Shown piece after piece: positions 1 through 8,442 of a stretch of DNA of 47,462 nt. The position numbers were made by a program, and so were the translations under genes. The DNA is taken from contig NZ_ATDK01000330.1 of assembly GCF_000444135.1 (NCBI RefSeq), positions 1-47,462 of the forward strand, given 5' to 3'. Position 1 is the stretch's first letter; each line of letters opens with the position of its first letter. The notes beneath the pieces are model-generated. The model made no database searches, had not been told where the DNA came from, and saw nothing but the letters and a program-made list of their open reading frames with translations. The DNA comes from Pseudomonas avellanae BPIC 631. Lineage in GTDB: Bacteria > Pseudomonadota > Gammaproteobacteria > Pseudomonadales > Pseudomonadaceae.

Positions 1-306
1 TCGGGCCGGAAACGGAGCCGGGATTTTGGTTACTTTGATCCGTCAAAGTCACTCGCCGAGGGGCGAAAAGGTGCCTTGAGTCTTATGTAAATCCACCTGG
101 CAGCGCAGAACCCTATTGTGGCGCGGAGCGCCACAAGCGCCACACAGAGGACGCAGAGCGTCCAGAACGGCATGCCGACGCGGAGCATCGGCACGATAAT
201 CAAAGTCAGCTTTTGATTCTGGCCGAAGGCCCCGGTCACACACAGTGGAACGATCATTATCGTGGTCTGGGCAGCGCTTTTCAGTGCCCTCAGACAATCT
301 GAACAC
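1..306. repeat. Gene-free stretch with dispersed palindromic repeats
   Basis: No convincing gene is visible here. The stretch holds a row of short hairpins: arms ACTTTGA/TCAAAGT at 32-49, GTGGCGC-gga-GCGCCAC at 118-134, GGACGC-aga-GCGTCC at 149-163, and an imperfect CCGACGC-gga-GCATCGG at 175-191. The last three share a purine-rich three-base loop (gga or aga) and are spaced about 11-14 nt apart. This is typical of the dispersed intergenic repeats of P. syringae genomes. The third hairpin recurs nearly unchanged at 43305-43327. The row lies downstream of the minus-strand monooxygenase gene ending at 307, so it may also act as its transcript end. Confidence 0.6.
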
Positions 307-1344
307 TCAACGAAACGCCGGCACCACGTGTTTGATAAACAGCTCAAGCGATTTCTTCTTCTCGGCATGCGGCAAACTGTTATCGCACCAGAAACTGAAC
401 TCGTCGACACCCAGTTCCTGATAATACCGAATGCGCGGAATAATCTCTTCCGGGGTGCCGATCATCGTGTTCTTGCGGATATTCTCCAGCTCAAACTCCG
501 GGCGCTCCTTGAATTTCTCTTCGGGGCTCGGCGCAAGAAAACCATTCACCGGCGTCTGTTTATTGCCAAACCACGCATCAAACGTGCGGTAGAACTTCGC
601 GATGGCGCTCGCGCCCACTTTCCAGCCTTCTGGATTGTCCGCCGCATGCACATGCGTATGGCGCAGCACCATCAATTGCGGGCGGGGCACGTCAGGGTTG
701 TTGGCCAGGGCTGCCTCGAACTTGTTCTTCAGATCGACGACTTCCTCGTCGCCCTTCATCAGCGGCGTGACCATCACATTGCAGCCGTTCTGCACCGCGA
801 AATTGTGCGAATCGGGGTCTCGTGCGGCGATCCACATCGGCGGAGTGCTGATCGGCTTGGGCACACACGTCGACGTGGGGAATTTCCAGATATCGCCATC
901 GTGAGCGTAATCGCCCTGCCACAGAGCTCGCACCACCGGCACCATCTCACGTAACGCCTTGCCGCCTTCAGAAGCTGGCATGCCGCCCGCCATCCGGTCG
1001 AATTCTACTTGGTAGGCACCGCGTGCCAGGCCGACTTCCATGCGCCCGTTACTGATCACATCCAGCAGCGCGCATTCTCCGGCCACCCGCAACGGGTGCC
1101 AGAACGGCGCAATGATAGTGCCCGCGCCCAAGTGAATACGGGTGGTTCTGGCGGCCAGATAAGCCAGCAGCGGCATGGGACTAGGCGAAATGGTGTATTC
1201 CATCGCATGGTGTTCGCCGATCCATACCGTACTGAAGCCACCGTGTTCGGCCATCAGCGTCAGTTCGGTCAGGTCTTCGAAAAGCTGGCGATGACTGACA
1301 CTTTCATCCCAGCGCTCCATGTGCACGAACAATGAAAACTTCAT
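307..1344 (-). CDS. LLM-class flavin-dependent oxidoreductase (luciferase-like)
   Basis: A 345-residue protein of the bacterial luciferase-like monooxygenase fold, which uses reduced flavin and O2. Family marks are the N-terminal strand MKFSLFVHMERWDES, the segment VWIGEHHAMEYTISPSPMPLL, the stretch LGAGTIIAPFWHPLRVA, and the late IGTPEEIIPRIRYYQELGVDEF typical of LLM C-termini. The start at 1344 is chosen because GAGGTAA sits at normal spacing in front of it. A longer open frame to 1452 has no such site and adds residues foreign to the family. The substrate cannot be told. It is not in an operon with sfnG, which points the other way. An inverted repeat lies upstream at 1412-1427. Confidence 0.85.
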   Translation of the reverse strand: MKFSLFVHMERWDESVSHRQLFEDLTELTLMAEHGGFSTVWIGEHHAMEYTISPSPMPLLAYLAARTTRIHLGAGTIIAPFWHPLRVAGECALLDVISNGRMEVGLARGAYQVEFDRMAGGMPASEGGKALREMVPVVRALWQGDYAHDGDIWKFPTSTCVPKPISTPPMWIAARDPDSHNFAVQNGCNVMVTPLMKGDEEVVDLKNKFEAALANNPDVPRPQLMVLRHTHVHAADNPEGWKVGASAIAKFYRTFDAWFGNKQTPVNGFLAPSPEEKFKERPEFELENIRKNTMIGTPEEIIPRIRYYQELGVDEFSFWCDNSLPHAEKKKSLELFIKHVVPAFR

Positions 1345-1411
1345 GGCATTTACCTCGCGTGATCCAGGCACCCGCCTGATTGACCGGTACGGTGATTTAT
1401 TTTTGTATGAT

Positions 1412-1427
1412 GGTATACCGTAATACC
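1412..1427. promoter_or_regulatory. Inverted repeat GGTAT-N6-ATACC, candidate operator
   Basis: Five-base perfect arms, GGTAT and ATACC, flank a 6-nt spacer in an AT-rich stretch 68 nt upstream of the monooxygenase start. The GGTATACC-like core resembles operators of GntR-family repressors, but no such regulator lies nearby. The assignment rests on symmetry and position only. Confidence 0.3.
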
Positions 1428-1486
1428 TATGGTGCAAGTCTTTTTTGCTCAAGGGATAATGGTGCAGTTAGCAACAGGCAGAAACG

Positions 1487-1515
1487 AAAAAAGCGCCTTG
1501 TGCCGGGCGCTTTTC
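1487..1515 (-). terminator. Intrinsic terminator of the small periplasmic protein gene
   Basis: AAAAGCGCC (1489-1497) pairs perfectly with GGCGCTTTT (1506-1514) around an 8-nt loop. Read on the minus strand, the stem runs into a T tract. It lies 52 nt past the stop codon at 1567. Confidence 0.75.
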
Positions 1516-1566
1516 TGGGAGAGGGCATCATGTATTGATGATTGAGCAGGTTATCGCCTGGTCAGT

Positions 1567-1902
1567 TCAACTACAGGCTTCGGAACTGATTGAGTCATCT
1601 GTGGAATTGCGGATGATGGGTGCCATGCCACTGACGGCATTGGACTGCTCCATGATTTCCAGCGTCGAGCCAGTGCCCACCAGGTTCACCGTGTGGTTTT
1701 CGCAGTTGTAGAGACGTTTGGAGTAGATCACACCAAGAAGGCCTTCTCGGCGGGTCACTACCACTCGCAGGTCCGGGCTTCCACTTTTTTCCACCAACGC
1801 ATGCTTACCTGCCGGGTCAAGAGGGATGTTAATGACCTTTACTTCGGCGTGCACCGAAACGGCGGGGATCATCAAGGCCAGAAAAATGGCATGAAATTTC
1901 AT
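1567..1902 (-). CDS. Small putative periplasmic protein, unknown function
   Basis: A 111-residue protein starting with a clear signal peptide (MKFHAIFLALMIPAVSVHA, cleavage likely after HA). The mature part is about 92 residues with two cysteines, in YNCEN and near the C-terminus in SSEACS, which could form a disulfide. The start at 1902 is preceded by AGGAG at good spacing; 13 more upstream codons are open but unlikely to be used. I do not recognise the family. It stands alone between two divergently placed monooxygenase genes and has its own terminator. Confidence 0.7.
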   Translation of the reverse strand: MKFHAIFLALMIPAVSVHAEVKVINIPLDPAGKHALVEKSGSPDLRVVVTRREGLLGVIYSKRLYNCENHTVNLVGTGSTLEIMEQSNAVSGMAPIIRNSTDDSISSEACS

Positions 1903-2146
1903 CTGTGCTCCTGCGGATGAATAGGGCTTCATTGGATCCAAAAGTTACTCCGGCCGCGTGCTTCTGAATAGCCGGGGCAAGGGGCCTTTCGTCGGTTTTT
2001 CATTTTGGCTGACCTTGCCTTGCGCGGGTTGATTCCGGCAATGGCTGTTGCTCTGCCAACAGCACATCGACACCTTGACGGTGCATGGACAGTTGACGCT
2101 ATCTTTTAGCCTGTTCAACCCATTGATCTGTATTGCTTTTAGTGGC

Positions 2147-2162
2147 TGGCACGGTTGCTGCT
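2147..2162 (+). promoter_or_regulatory. Sigma-54 (-24/-12) promoter of sfnG
   Basis: The sequence TGGCACGGTTGCTGCT fits the RpoN consensus TGGCACG-N4-TTGCW with one mismatch and exact GG-N10-GC spacing. It lies 64 nt before the sfnG start codon. In P. putida, sfnG is known to depend on RpoN and the enhancer-binding protein SfnR, which supports the call. Confidence 0.75.
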
Positions 2163-2225
2163 TTGTGCACATGCAACCCTATTCGACTCCCGTGCTCGGG
2201 AGCCTGCAGTCAGAGGAGTGCCGAC

Positions 2226-3326
2226 ATGAGCCATTCATCGATAAAATTTGCCTACTGGGTGCCGAACGTCAGCGGAGGACTGGTCGTCAGCAAGATCGAG
2301 CAGCGCACCAGTTGGACCATCGACTACAACCGCAAGCTGGCGCAGATCGCCGAGCAATCCGGTTTTGAATACGCGCTGACGCAAATCCGCTTCACCGCCG
2401 GTTACGGTGCCGAGTTTCAGCATGAATCCGTGGCCTTCAGCCACGCGCTGCTGGCCGCCACCGAAAAGCTCAAGGTCATCGCGGCTATTTTGCCAGGGCC
2501 GTGGACGCCCTCGGTGGCGGCCAAACAGCTGGCGACCATTGACCAGCTCACCGCAGGGCGTGTGGCGGTGAACATCGTCAGCGGCTGGTTCAAGGGTGAA
2601 TTTCAGGCCATCGGTGAACCCTGGCTGGAACACGACGAGCGCTATCGACGTTCCGAAGAGTTTATTCGCGCCCTCAAGGGAATCTGGACCACCGACAACT
2701 TCACGTTCAAGGGTGATTTCTACCGCTTCCACGATTACACCCTCAAACCCAAGCCCATCCAGCGTCCGCATCCTGAGATTTTCCAGGGCGGCAGCTCACG
2801 TGCCGCGCGGGACATGGCGGCCCGTGTGTCGGACTGGTATTTCACCAACGGTAACACCGTCGAAGGCATCAAGGCTCAGGTCGATGATATTCGCGCCAAG
2901 GCTGCCGCGAACGGCCATTCGGTGAAGATCGGCGTCAATGCCTTCATTATCGCTCGCGATACCGAAGAGGAGGCGCGCGCGGTACTGGCCGAGATCGTCG
3001 ACAAGGCCGATCCCGAGGCCGTCAATGCGTTTGGTGATGCCGCGAAACAGGCGGGCAAGGCCAGCCCGGAAGGCGAGGGCAACTGGGCCAAATCGACTTT
3101 TCAGGATCTGGTGCAATACAACGATGGTTTCAAGACCAATCTGATCGGCACGCCGCGCCAGATTGCCGAGCGCATCGTCGAACTCAAGTCGGTTGGCGTA
3201 GACCTGGTGCTTTCCGCCTTTCTGCATTTTCAGGAAGAAGTCGCCTATTTTGGCGAGCATGTGCTGCCGCTGGTACGCGAGCTGGAGGCCGCCGCGCAGC
3301 GCAAGCCCGTCGCCGCCACGGCCTGA
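2226..3326 (+). CDS. sfnG: Dimethyl sulfone monooxygenase SfnG
   Basis: A 366-residue FMNH2-dependent monooxygenase that converts dimethyl sulfone to methanesulfinate, part of sulfur scavenging. It matches remembered SfnG sequences almost throughout: the N-terminal FAYWVPNVSGGLVVSKIEQR, then YALTQIRFTAGYGAE, VIAAILPGPW, LEHDERYRRSEEFIRALKGI, and IFQGGSSRAARDMAARVSDW. Length is normal for the family. The start at 2226 has GAGGAG in front; earlier in-frame codons read through the promoter. No flavin reductase gene (sfnF) and no sfnR regulator lie in the window, so the partner reductase must be elsewhere. Sulfate-starvation control through RpoN is likely from the -24/-12 promoter at 2147. Confidence 0.95.
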   Translation: MSHSSIKFAYWVPNVSGGLVVSKIEQRTSWTIDYNRKLAQIAEQSGFEYALTQIRFTAGYGAEFQHESVAFSHALLAATEKLKVIAAILPGPWTPSVAAKQLATIDQLTAGRVAVNIVSGWFKGEFQAIGEPWLEHDERYRRSEEFIRALKGIWTTDNFTFKGDFYRFHDYTLKPKPIQRPHPEIFQGGSSRAARDMAARVSDWYFTNGNTVEGIKAQVDDIRAKAAANGHSVKIGVNAFIIARDTEEEARAVLAEIVDKADPEAVNAFGDAAKQAGKASPEGEGNWAKSTFQDLVQYNDGFKTNLIGTPRQIAERIVELKSVGVDLVLSAFLHFQEEVAYFGEHVLPLVRELEAAAQRKPVAATA

Positions 3327-3574
3327 CAACCCGGCAACCCGCATAACCCCGCCATGACGCCTTAAGCGCACGCCGCTTACGAGCCCGCCAGAAAATCAGG
3401 CGCCACTGTGATCCAGTGTGCGCCTGCCTGCGTATGTTGAACCCCTGACAACCAACAGATGTCTGTAAGTGGCACTATGATGCCACTCTCTGGCATGCTC
3501 TGATCCCATGCCAGCCCCTTCAGGTATGGCCGAGTGCTTGCCGACAATGGCAATTGATAGTGAAAGGATTGTCG

Positions 3575-5236
3575 ATGGCCCCTGAGCAATCAGGTCCGGT
3601 TTTCAGAAAAACCAGATGCACTGGTTCTCACCTGTTGTGGAGGCAAGTTTTGAAACGCGACCTTCGGCTTGCGTCATGGCTGATCTTCGTAGTGTGCGCC
3701 TGCGTGGTGATGTTGATGGTCTGGCAGGCATGGACCGCGCGCCGCAACACGATGGATAACATCCAGACCAGTACAGTGAATCTGGCTGCGGCGCTGAGCA
3801 CTTACACAGACGGTATCTTCAAACAGAGCGAGCTGATGCTGATCGGCCTGACGGAGCGTGTCGAAAAGGACGGCGTCGGGCCGCTACAGATCGAGCGGCT
3901 GAAGTCGGTGATTGCCCGTGAAATGGGCGCGCTGCCGCAGATCGATACGGTTTCGTTGTACAACGTCGAAGGGATTTGCACCTTTTCGACCAACCCCAAG
4001 GCTGTCGGCGTCAACAGTGTCAAACGCGAGTTTTTTCAGCACCACCTGCAGACGCCTGGCCGGGCGCCCTACATCGGGCCGACCATTCGCAGCCGTGCCT
4101 CTGGCGAGTGGGTGATATCAGTCAGTCGGCGTATCAATCATCCTGACTCGAGTTTTGCCGGGTTGATGGTGGTGACCATCGGTGTCGAGCATCTGCTGAA
4201 GTTCTACTCAGGCATTCAGGTCGGAGACACCGGCATCATCAGCCTGACATCGACGGCTGGGCAGTTGCGTGTGCGCTATCCCCATCTTGAGGCGGAAATC
4301 GGGCGCGACTTGTCATCGACGCCGATTTTCACGTCCGAACGTGACAAACCCTCCGGCACCACACGCTTCGTTTCCAGAATCGACGGTATCCCGCGCTTTT
4401 ATGCGTTCAAACGCAGCGAGATCTACCCGATCGTGACCGTCGTCGCGGTGGGTCAGAGGGAGGCTATGCTGGACTGGCTGGGGCAGACCAAACAGTCGGT
4501 GCTGGTCATGCTGGTGCTGCTTGGGCTGGTGATCGGGCTTGGCATTCGCCTGATCAAGCACATACATAGCCGCATACGTGCAGAGGATCAGTTGCTGGAA
4601 TCCCAGGCAGCCCTCATTCAGTTGAACCAGCATCTGGAGTTCATTGCCTCGGAAGACAAGCTTACCGGGCTGGCCAATCGCAGACGTTTCGATCAGTTTC
4701 TGGATGTCGAATTCAAGCGCGCCCGACGCGAGCGCAACATGCTGTCATTGATCCTTATGGATGCCGATCATTTCAAGCGTTACAACGACCATTTCGGTCA
4801 TCTGGCCGGTGACGAATGCCTGGTGGCGCTCGCTCGGCTGGTCGAGCAATGCATCCGTCGCCCCGGCGATGTTGCTGCTCGTTATGGCGGTGAGGAGATT
4901 GCCGTCGTGTTGCCTGGCACTGACGAGGCGAGCGCTCGGCAGGTCGCCGAGAGTATCCTGCAGGCCATCCGTGACGAGCAGATCACGCACCCCGCCAGCC
5001 CGTTCGGCATCGTGACGGTCAGTCTGGGCGTTGCAACGGTCATTGGCAGTAACCGCCAGATCAGCCAGCGAGGCCTGATCGAGCTGGCCGACCGCGCGCT
5101 GTACGCGGCCAAGTCGCAGGGCCGCAACCGGGTGAATGTGGCGTCGGAAATCGCCTTCAACACGGTCCCGGCCTGGACGCAGGTCAATACCTCTGTTGAC
5201 CCGCCCTTCGGGCCAACGGCGGACACGCGGGATTGA
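3575..5236 (+). CDS. Membrane-anchored diguanylate cyclase with periplasmic sensor
   Basis: A 553-residue protein making cyclic di-GMP from GTP. Order: a short cytoplasmic tail, transmembrane helix 1 (WLIFVVCACVVMLMVW), a periplasmic region of about 220 residues resembling a double Cache sensor, transmembrane helix 2 (VLVMLVLLGLVIGLGI), a short linker, and a C-terminal GGDEF domain. The catalytic motif reads GGEEI near residue 437, an accepted variant of GGDEF. An inhibitory I-site RPGD sits five residues before it, so product feedback is expected. The substrate-binding DADHFKRYNDHFGH segment is intact. The ATG at 3575 has AAAGGA in front; a TTG seven codons earlier is less likely. The gene stands alone, 29 nt from the convergent RND pump gene. 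The ligand is unknown. Confidence 0.9.
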   Translation: MAPEQSGPVFRKTRCTGSHLLWRQVLKRDLRLASWLIFVVCACVVMLMVWQAWTARRNTMDNIQTSTVNLAAALSTYTDGIFKQSELMLIGLTERVEKDGVGPLQIERLKSVIAREMGALPQIDTVSLYNVEGICTFSTNPKAVGVNSVKREFFQHHLQTPGRAPYIGPTIRSRASGEWVISVSRRINHPDSSFAGLMVVTIGVEHLLKFYSGIQVGDTGIISLTSTAGQLRVRYPHLEAEIGRDLSSTPIFTSERDKPSGTTRFVSRIDGIPRFYAFKRSEIYPIVTVVAVGQREAMLDWLGQTKQSVLVMLVLLGLVIGLGIRLIKHIHSRIRAEDQLLESQAALIQLNQHLEFIASEDKLTGLANRRRFDQFLDVEFKRARRERNMLSLILMDADHFKRYNDHFGHLAGDECLVALARLVEQCIRRPGDVAARYGGEEIAVVLPGTDEASARQVAESILQAIRDEQITHPASPFGIVTVSLGVATVIGSNRQISQRGLIELADRALYAAKSQGRNRVNVASEIAFNTVPAWTQVNTSVDPPFGPTADTRD

Positions 5237-5265
5237 ATCCAGAGTGCCCGTCACGTGCGGCGCGC

Positions 5266-8200
5266 TCAGTCTTTGGCAGGCTGCTCGGCGTCGGCAAGCT
5301 GTTGCGTCTCGTGGGGCTTGCGCCGCAGCACTGACAGCACCCAGACGAAGAAGATCGGTACCAGAACCACCCCCAGCAGCGTCGCGCTGAGCATGCCGCC
5401 GATCACCCCGGTGCCGATGGCCCGCTGGCTTGCAGCGCCTGCGCCGGTCGCCAGTGTCAACGGCACCACGCCGAGGATGAACGCCAGCGAGGTCATGACA
5501 ATCGGCCGAAAGCGCAGTCGTGCGGCCTGAAGCGCCGCATCACGCAGCGAATGCCCTTGATCCCACAGCTCCTTGGCAAACTCGACGATCAGAATCGCGT
5601 TTTTCGCTGCCAAGCCAATGATGGTGATCAGCCCTACCTTGAAATACACATCATTCGGCATGCCGACGGCGGTCACTGCCAGCACCGAACCGAGCGCGCC
5701 CACCGGCACAATCAGCATGACCACCAGCGGGATCGCCCAGCTTTCGTACAGCGCGACCAGCAGCAGAAAGACCACCAGCAAGGCCAGGGCAAACAGCCCG
5801 GTCGCCTGGCCGCTGGCTACTTTTTCCTGGTAGGAGAGGCCGGTCCATTCGTAACCGATGCCGGGAGGCAACTGGGAGACGATTCTTTCAATCTCCGCCA
5901 TCGCTTCGCCGGTACTGACACCCGGTGGTGCGTCACCCGCGATCCTGAACGTGGGGTAGCCGTTGTAGCGGGCGATCTGCACCGGACCTTCTTCCCAGTG
6001 CGTCGAAACGAATGCACTCAGCGGCACCAGCGTGCCGCTGCTGTTGGGCACGTACAGCTTGAGCACGCTTTCCGGGGTCATCCGCGAACTCTGCTCGGCC
6101 TGCACCACAACCCGCTGCTGACGTCCAGCGTTGGCGAAATCACTGATCACCGAGGAGCCGAAAGCGGTGGACAGCGCGTTGCTGATCGACTCGAAGCTAA
6201 CCCCCAGCGCCCGCGCTTTTTCGCGGTCGATGTTCAGGCGTAACTGCGGTGCTTCGGCCAGCCCCTCCATCATCGCGTAGAGAATCTTCGGGTTGCCATT
6301 GGCTTTGCCCAGCAACTCGTTGCGCGCTGCAAGCAGGGCTTCGCGGCCCAGACCTGCGCGGTCTTGCAAACGCAGCGCAAAACCGCCTGAAGTGCCCAGC
6401 CCGTCGATAGGCGGCGGTGTCACGGCCATGACCGTGCCGTCGCTGAGACCGGCAAAATGCTGATTGAACGCCGCCGCTTCTTCACCCGCCGATTGCCCGT
6501 CGCCGCGCACTGACCAGTCCTTGAGGGTCGGGAACGCCAGACCGGCGTTTTCGCCCATGCCGGAAAAACTGAAACCCAGCAGCATGGTCACAGCCCCGGT
6601 CGCCTCGCGGGACAACATGTAGGTTTCCAGCAACTGCGCGGTGGCGTCGGTGCGCGCCCGGGTGGCTCCCGGCGGCAGCTGCACGTCGATGATCAGATAA
6701 CCCTGGTCTTCCACCGGCACAAACGACTCTGGCAGACGCAGGTAGAAAAAGCCCAGCAAACCGACGATACCGACGTACAGCAGCATGTAGCTGCCAGCGC
6801 GTTTGATCATGCTGGAACTGACCCGCTCGTAGCGGTCGGTGAACTTGCCGAACAGCCGATTGAAGCCGCCGAAGAAACCGCGCTTCTCATGATGACCCGC
6901 CGGGATTGGCTTGAGCAGCGTGGCGCACAACGCCGGGGTGAACGTCAGGGCCAGAAAGCCCGAGAACAGAATCGACACGGCCAGCGACAGTGAAAACTGC
7001 TGGTAGATGACCCCGACCGAGCCACCCATGAACGCCAGCGGCAGAAACACCGCAGCCAGCACCAGGGTGATGCCGAAAATCGCGCCGGACACCTGCTGCA
7101 TCGCCTTCACGGTCGCTGCCGCAGGGGAGAGGCCTTCCTCGGCCATGATGCGCTCGACGTTTTCGACCACCACAATGGCGTCGTCGACCAGAATACCGAT
7201 GGCCAGCACCATGCCGAACATGGTCATCATGTTCACCGAGAAGCCCAGCAGGTACATGATCGCCAGCGTACCGGCCAGGCACACCGGCACCACGATGGTC
7301 GGGATCAGCGTGTAGCGGATGTTCTGCAGAAACAGGAACATCACCAGAAACACCAGCACCATGGCCTCGATGAGGGTGTAGATCACCTTGTCGATGGCCA
7401 CATCGACGAAGCGCGAGGTGTCATACGGCACGGAAAATTCGACGCCTTCCGGGAAATTCACCGACAGCTCGGTGAGCCGCTGTTTGACTGCCTTGACGGT
7501 TTCAATCGCGTTGGCACCCGGTGACAACTGAACCGCACCGGCCACCGCGCGCTTGCCGTTCAGGCGGGATTCGAAACTGTAATCCTGACTGCCGATGGCC
7601 ACCCGCGCGACGTCGGACAAATGCACCGTCGAGCCGTCTTCGTTGGCGCGCAACACGATGCGGCCAAATTCTTCCGGGTTGTCCAGCGTGCCTTTGACCG
7701 CCAGGGTGGCCGTCAGCTCCTGCAGCGACGAGCCCGGGCTGCTGCCGAAACTGCCTGCCGGGACCTGCACGTTCTGCGCCCGCACGGCAGCGTTGACGTC
7801 ATCGATGGACAGCCCGAAACCGACCAGCTTCTGTGGGTCGATCCAGACGCGCATGGCAGCTTCTGCGGCAAAGAATTGCAGCCTGCCGACGCCGTTTACC
7901 CGGCTGATCTCATTGTTGACGTTACGCGCGGCATAGTCGGCCAGCGCGACTGTGCCCTTGTTGGCTGAGTCGCCCGTGTAGCTCAGGGTGTAGATCATCA
8001 GGAAGCCGGAACTGGCCTGTTCGACCTGCAAACCCTGGCTGAGCACGGTCTGCGGCAGGCGCGCTTCGGCTTTCTTGATGCGGTTCTGAACCTCTACCTG
8101 GGCCATGTCCGGGTTAGTGCCGGGCACGAACGTCACGTTGATTTCTGCGCTGCCGGTCGAGTTGCTGGTCGACTCGTAATACAGCATACCTTTGGCGCCG

Positions 8201-8409
8201 TTGAGCTCTTCCTCAATGACGCTGGTTACCGAATCCACCAGCACCTTGGCGGACGCGCCAGGGTAAGTCGCGGTAATGGTGATCTGTGGCGGTGCCACGT
8301 TCGGGTATAGCGCCACGGGCAGGGCAGGCAGCGCCATCAGCCCGGCGAGCAGAATGAACAGGGCCAGCACCCAGGCAAAGTTGGGTCGCTTGATAAAAAA
8401 CAGAGACAT
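5266..8409 (-). CDS. RND efflux pump, inner-membrane HAE1-type permease (MexB/AcrB-like)
   Basis: A 1047-residue proton-driven exporter of hydrophobic or amphiphilic compounds. It has the usual length and the typical start MSLFFIKRPNFAWVLALF. The proton-relay aspartates appear in ILVDDAIVVVENVERIM at about residues 407-408, the same numbers as in E. coli AcrB. The partner lysine is in GLAAKNAILIVEFAKEL near residue 933. Twelve membrane helices and two large periplasmic loops are expected. The adaptor gene lies 33 nt upstream in the same operon. No outer-membrane channel gene follows, so the pump probably borrows an OprM/TolC-type channel from elsewhere. The substrate range cannot be read from sequence. 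Confidence 0.93.
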   Translation of the reverse strand: MSLFFIKRPNFAWVLALFILLAGLMALPALPVALYPNVAPPQITITATYPGASAKVLVDSVTSVIEEELNGAKGMLYYESTSNSTGSAEINVTFVPGTNPDMAQVEVQNRIKKAEARLPQTVLSQGLQVEQASSGFLMIYTLSYTGDSANKGTVALADYAARNVNNEISRVNGVGRLQFFAAEAAMRVWIDPQKLVGFGLSIDDVNAAVRAQNVQVPAGSFGSSPGSSLQELTATLAVKGTLDNPEEFGRIVLRANEDGSTVHLSDVARVAIGSQDYSFESRLNGKRAVAGAVQLSPGANAIETVKAVKQRLTELSVNFPEGVEFSVPYDTSRFVDVAIDKVIYTLIEAMVLVFLVMFLFLQNIRYTLIPTIVVPVCLAGTLAIMYLLGFSVNMMTMFGMVLAIGILVDDAIVVVENVERIMAEEGLSPAAATVKAMQQVSGAIFGITLVLAAVFLPLAFMGGSVGVIYQQFSLSLAVSILFSGFLALTFTPALCATLLKPIPAGHHEKRGFFGGFNRLFGKFTDRYERVSSSMIKRAGSYMLLYVGIVGLLGFFYLRLPESFVPVEDQGYLIIDVQLPPGATRARTDATAQLLETYMLSREATGAVTMLLGFSFSGMGENAGLAFPTLKDWSVRGDGQSAGEEAAAFNQHFAGLSDGTVMAVTPPPIDGLGTSGGFALRLQDRAGLGREALLAARNELLGKANGNPKILYAMMEGLAEAPQLRLNIDREKARALGVSFESISNALSTAFGSSVISDFANAGRQQRVVVQAEQSSRMTPESVLKLYVPNSSGTLVPLSAFVSTHWEEGPVQIARYNGYPTFRIAGDAPPGVSTGEAMAEIERIVSQLPPGIGYEWTGLSYQEKVASGQATGLFALALLVVFLLLVALYESWAIPLVVMLIVPVGALGSVLAVTAVGMPNDVYFKVGLITIIGLAAKNAILIVEFAKELWDQGHSLRDAALQAARLRFRPIVMTSLAFILGVVPLTLATGAGAASQRAIGTGVIGGMLSATLLGVVLVPIFFVWVLSVLRRKPHETQQLADAEQPAKD

Positions 8410-8442
8410 GGACAGTGATCCTCGATCGCGCTGAAGGCGGCG

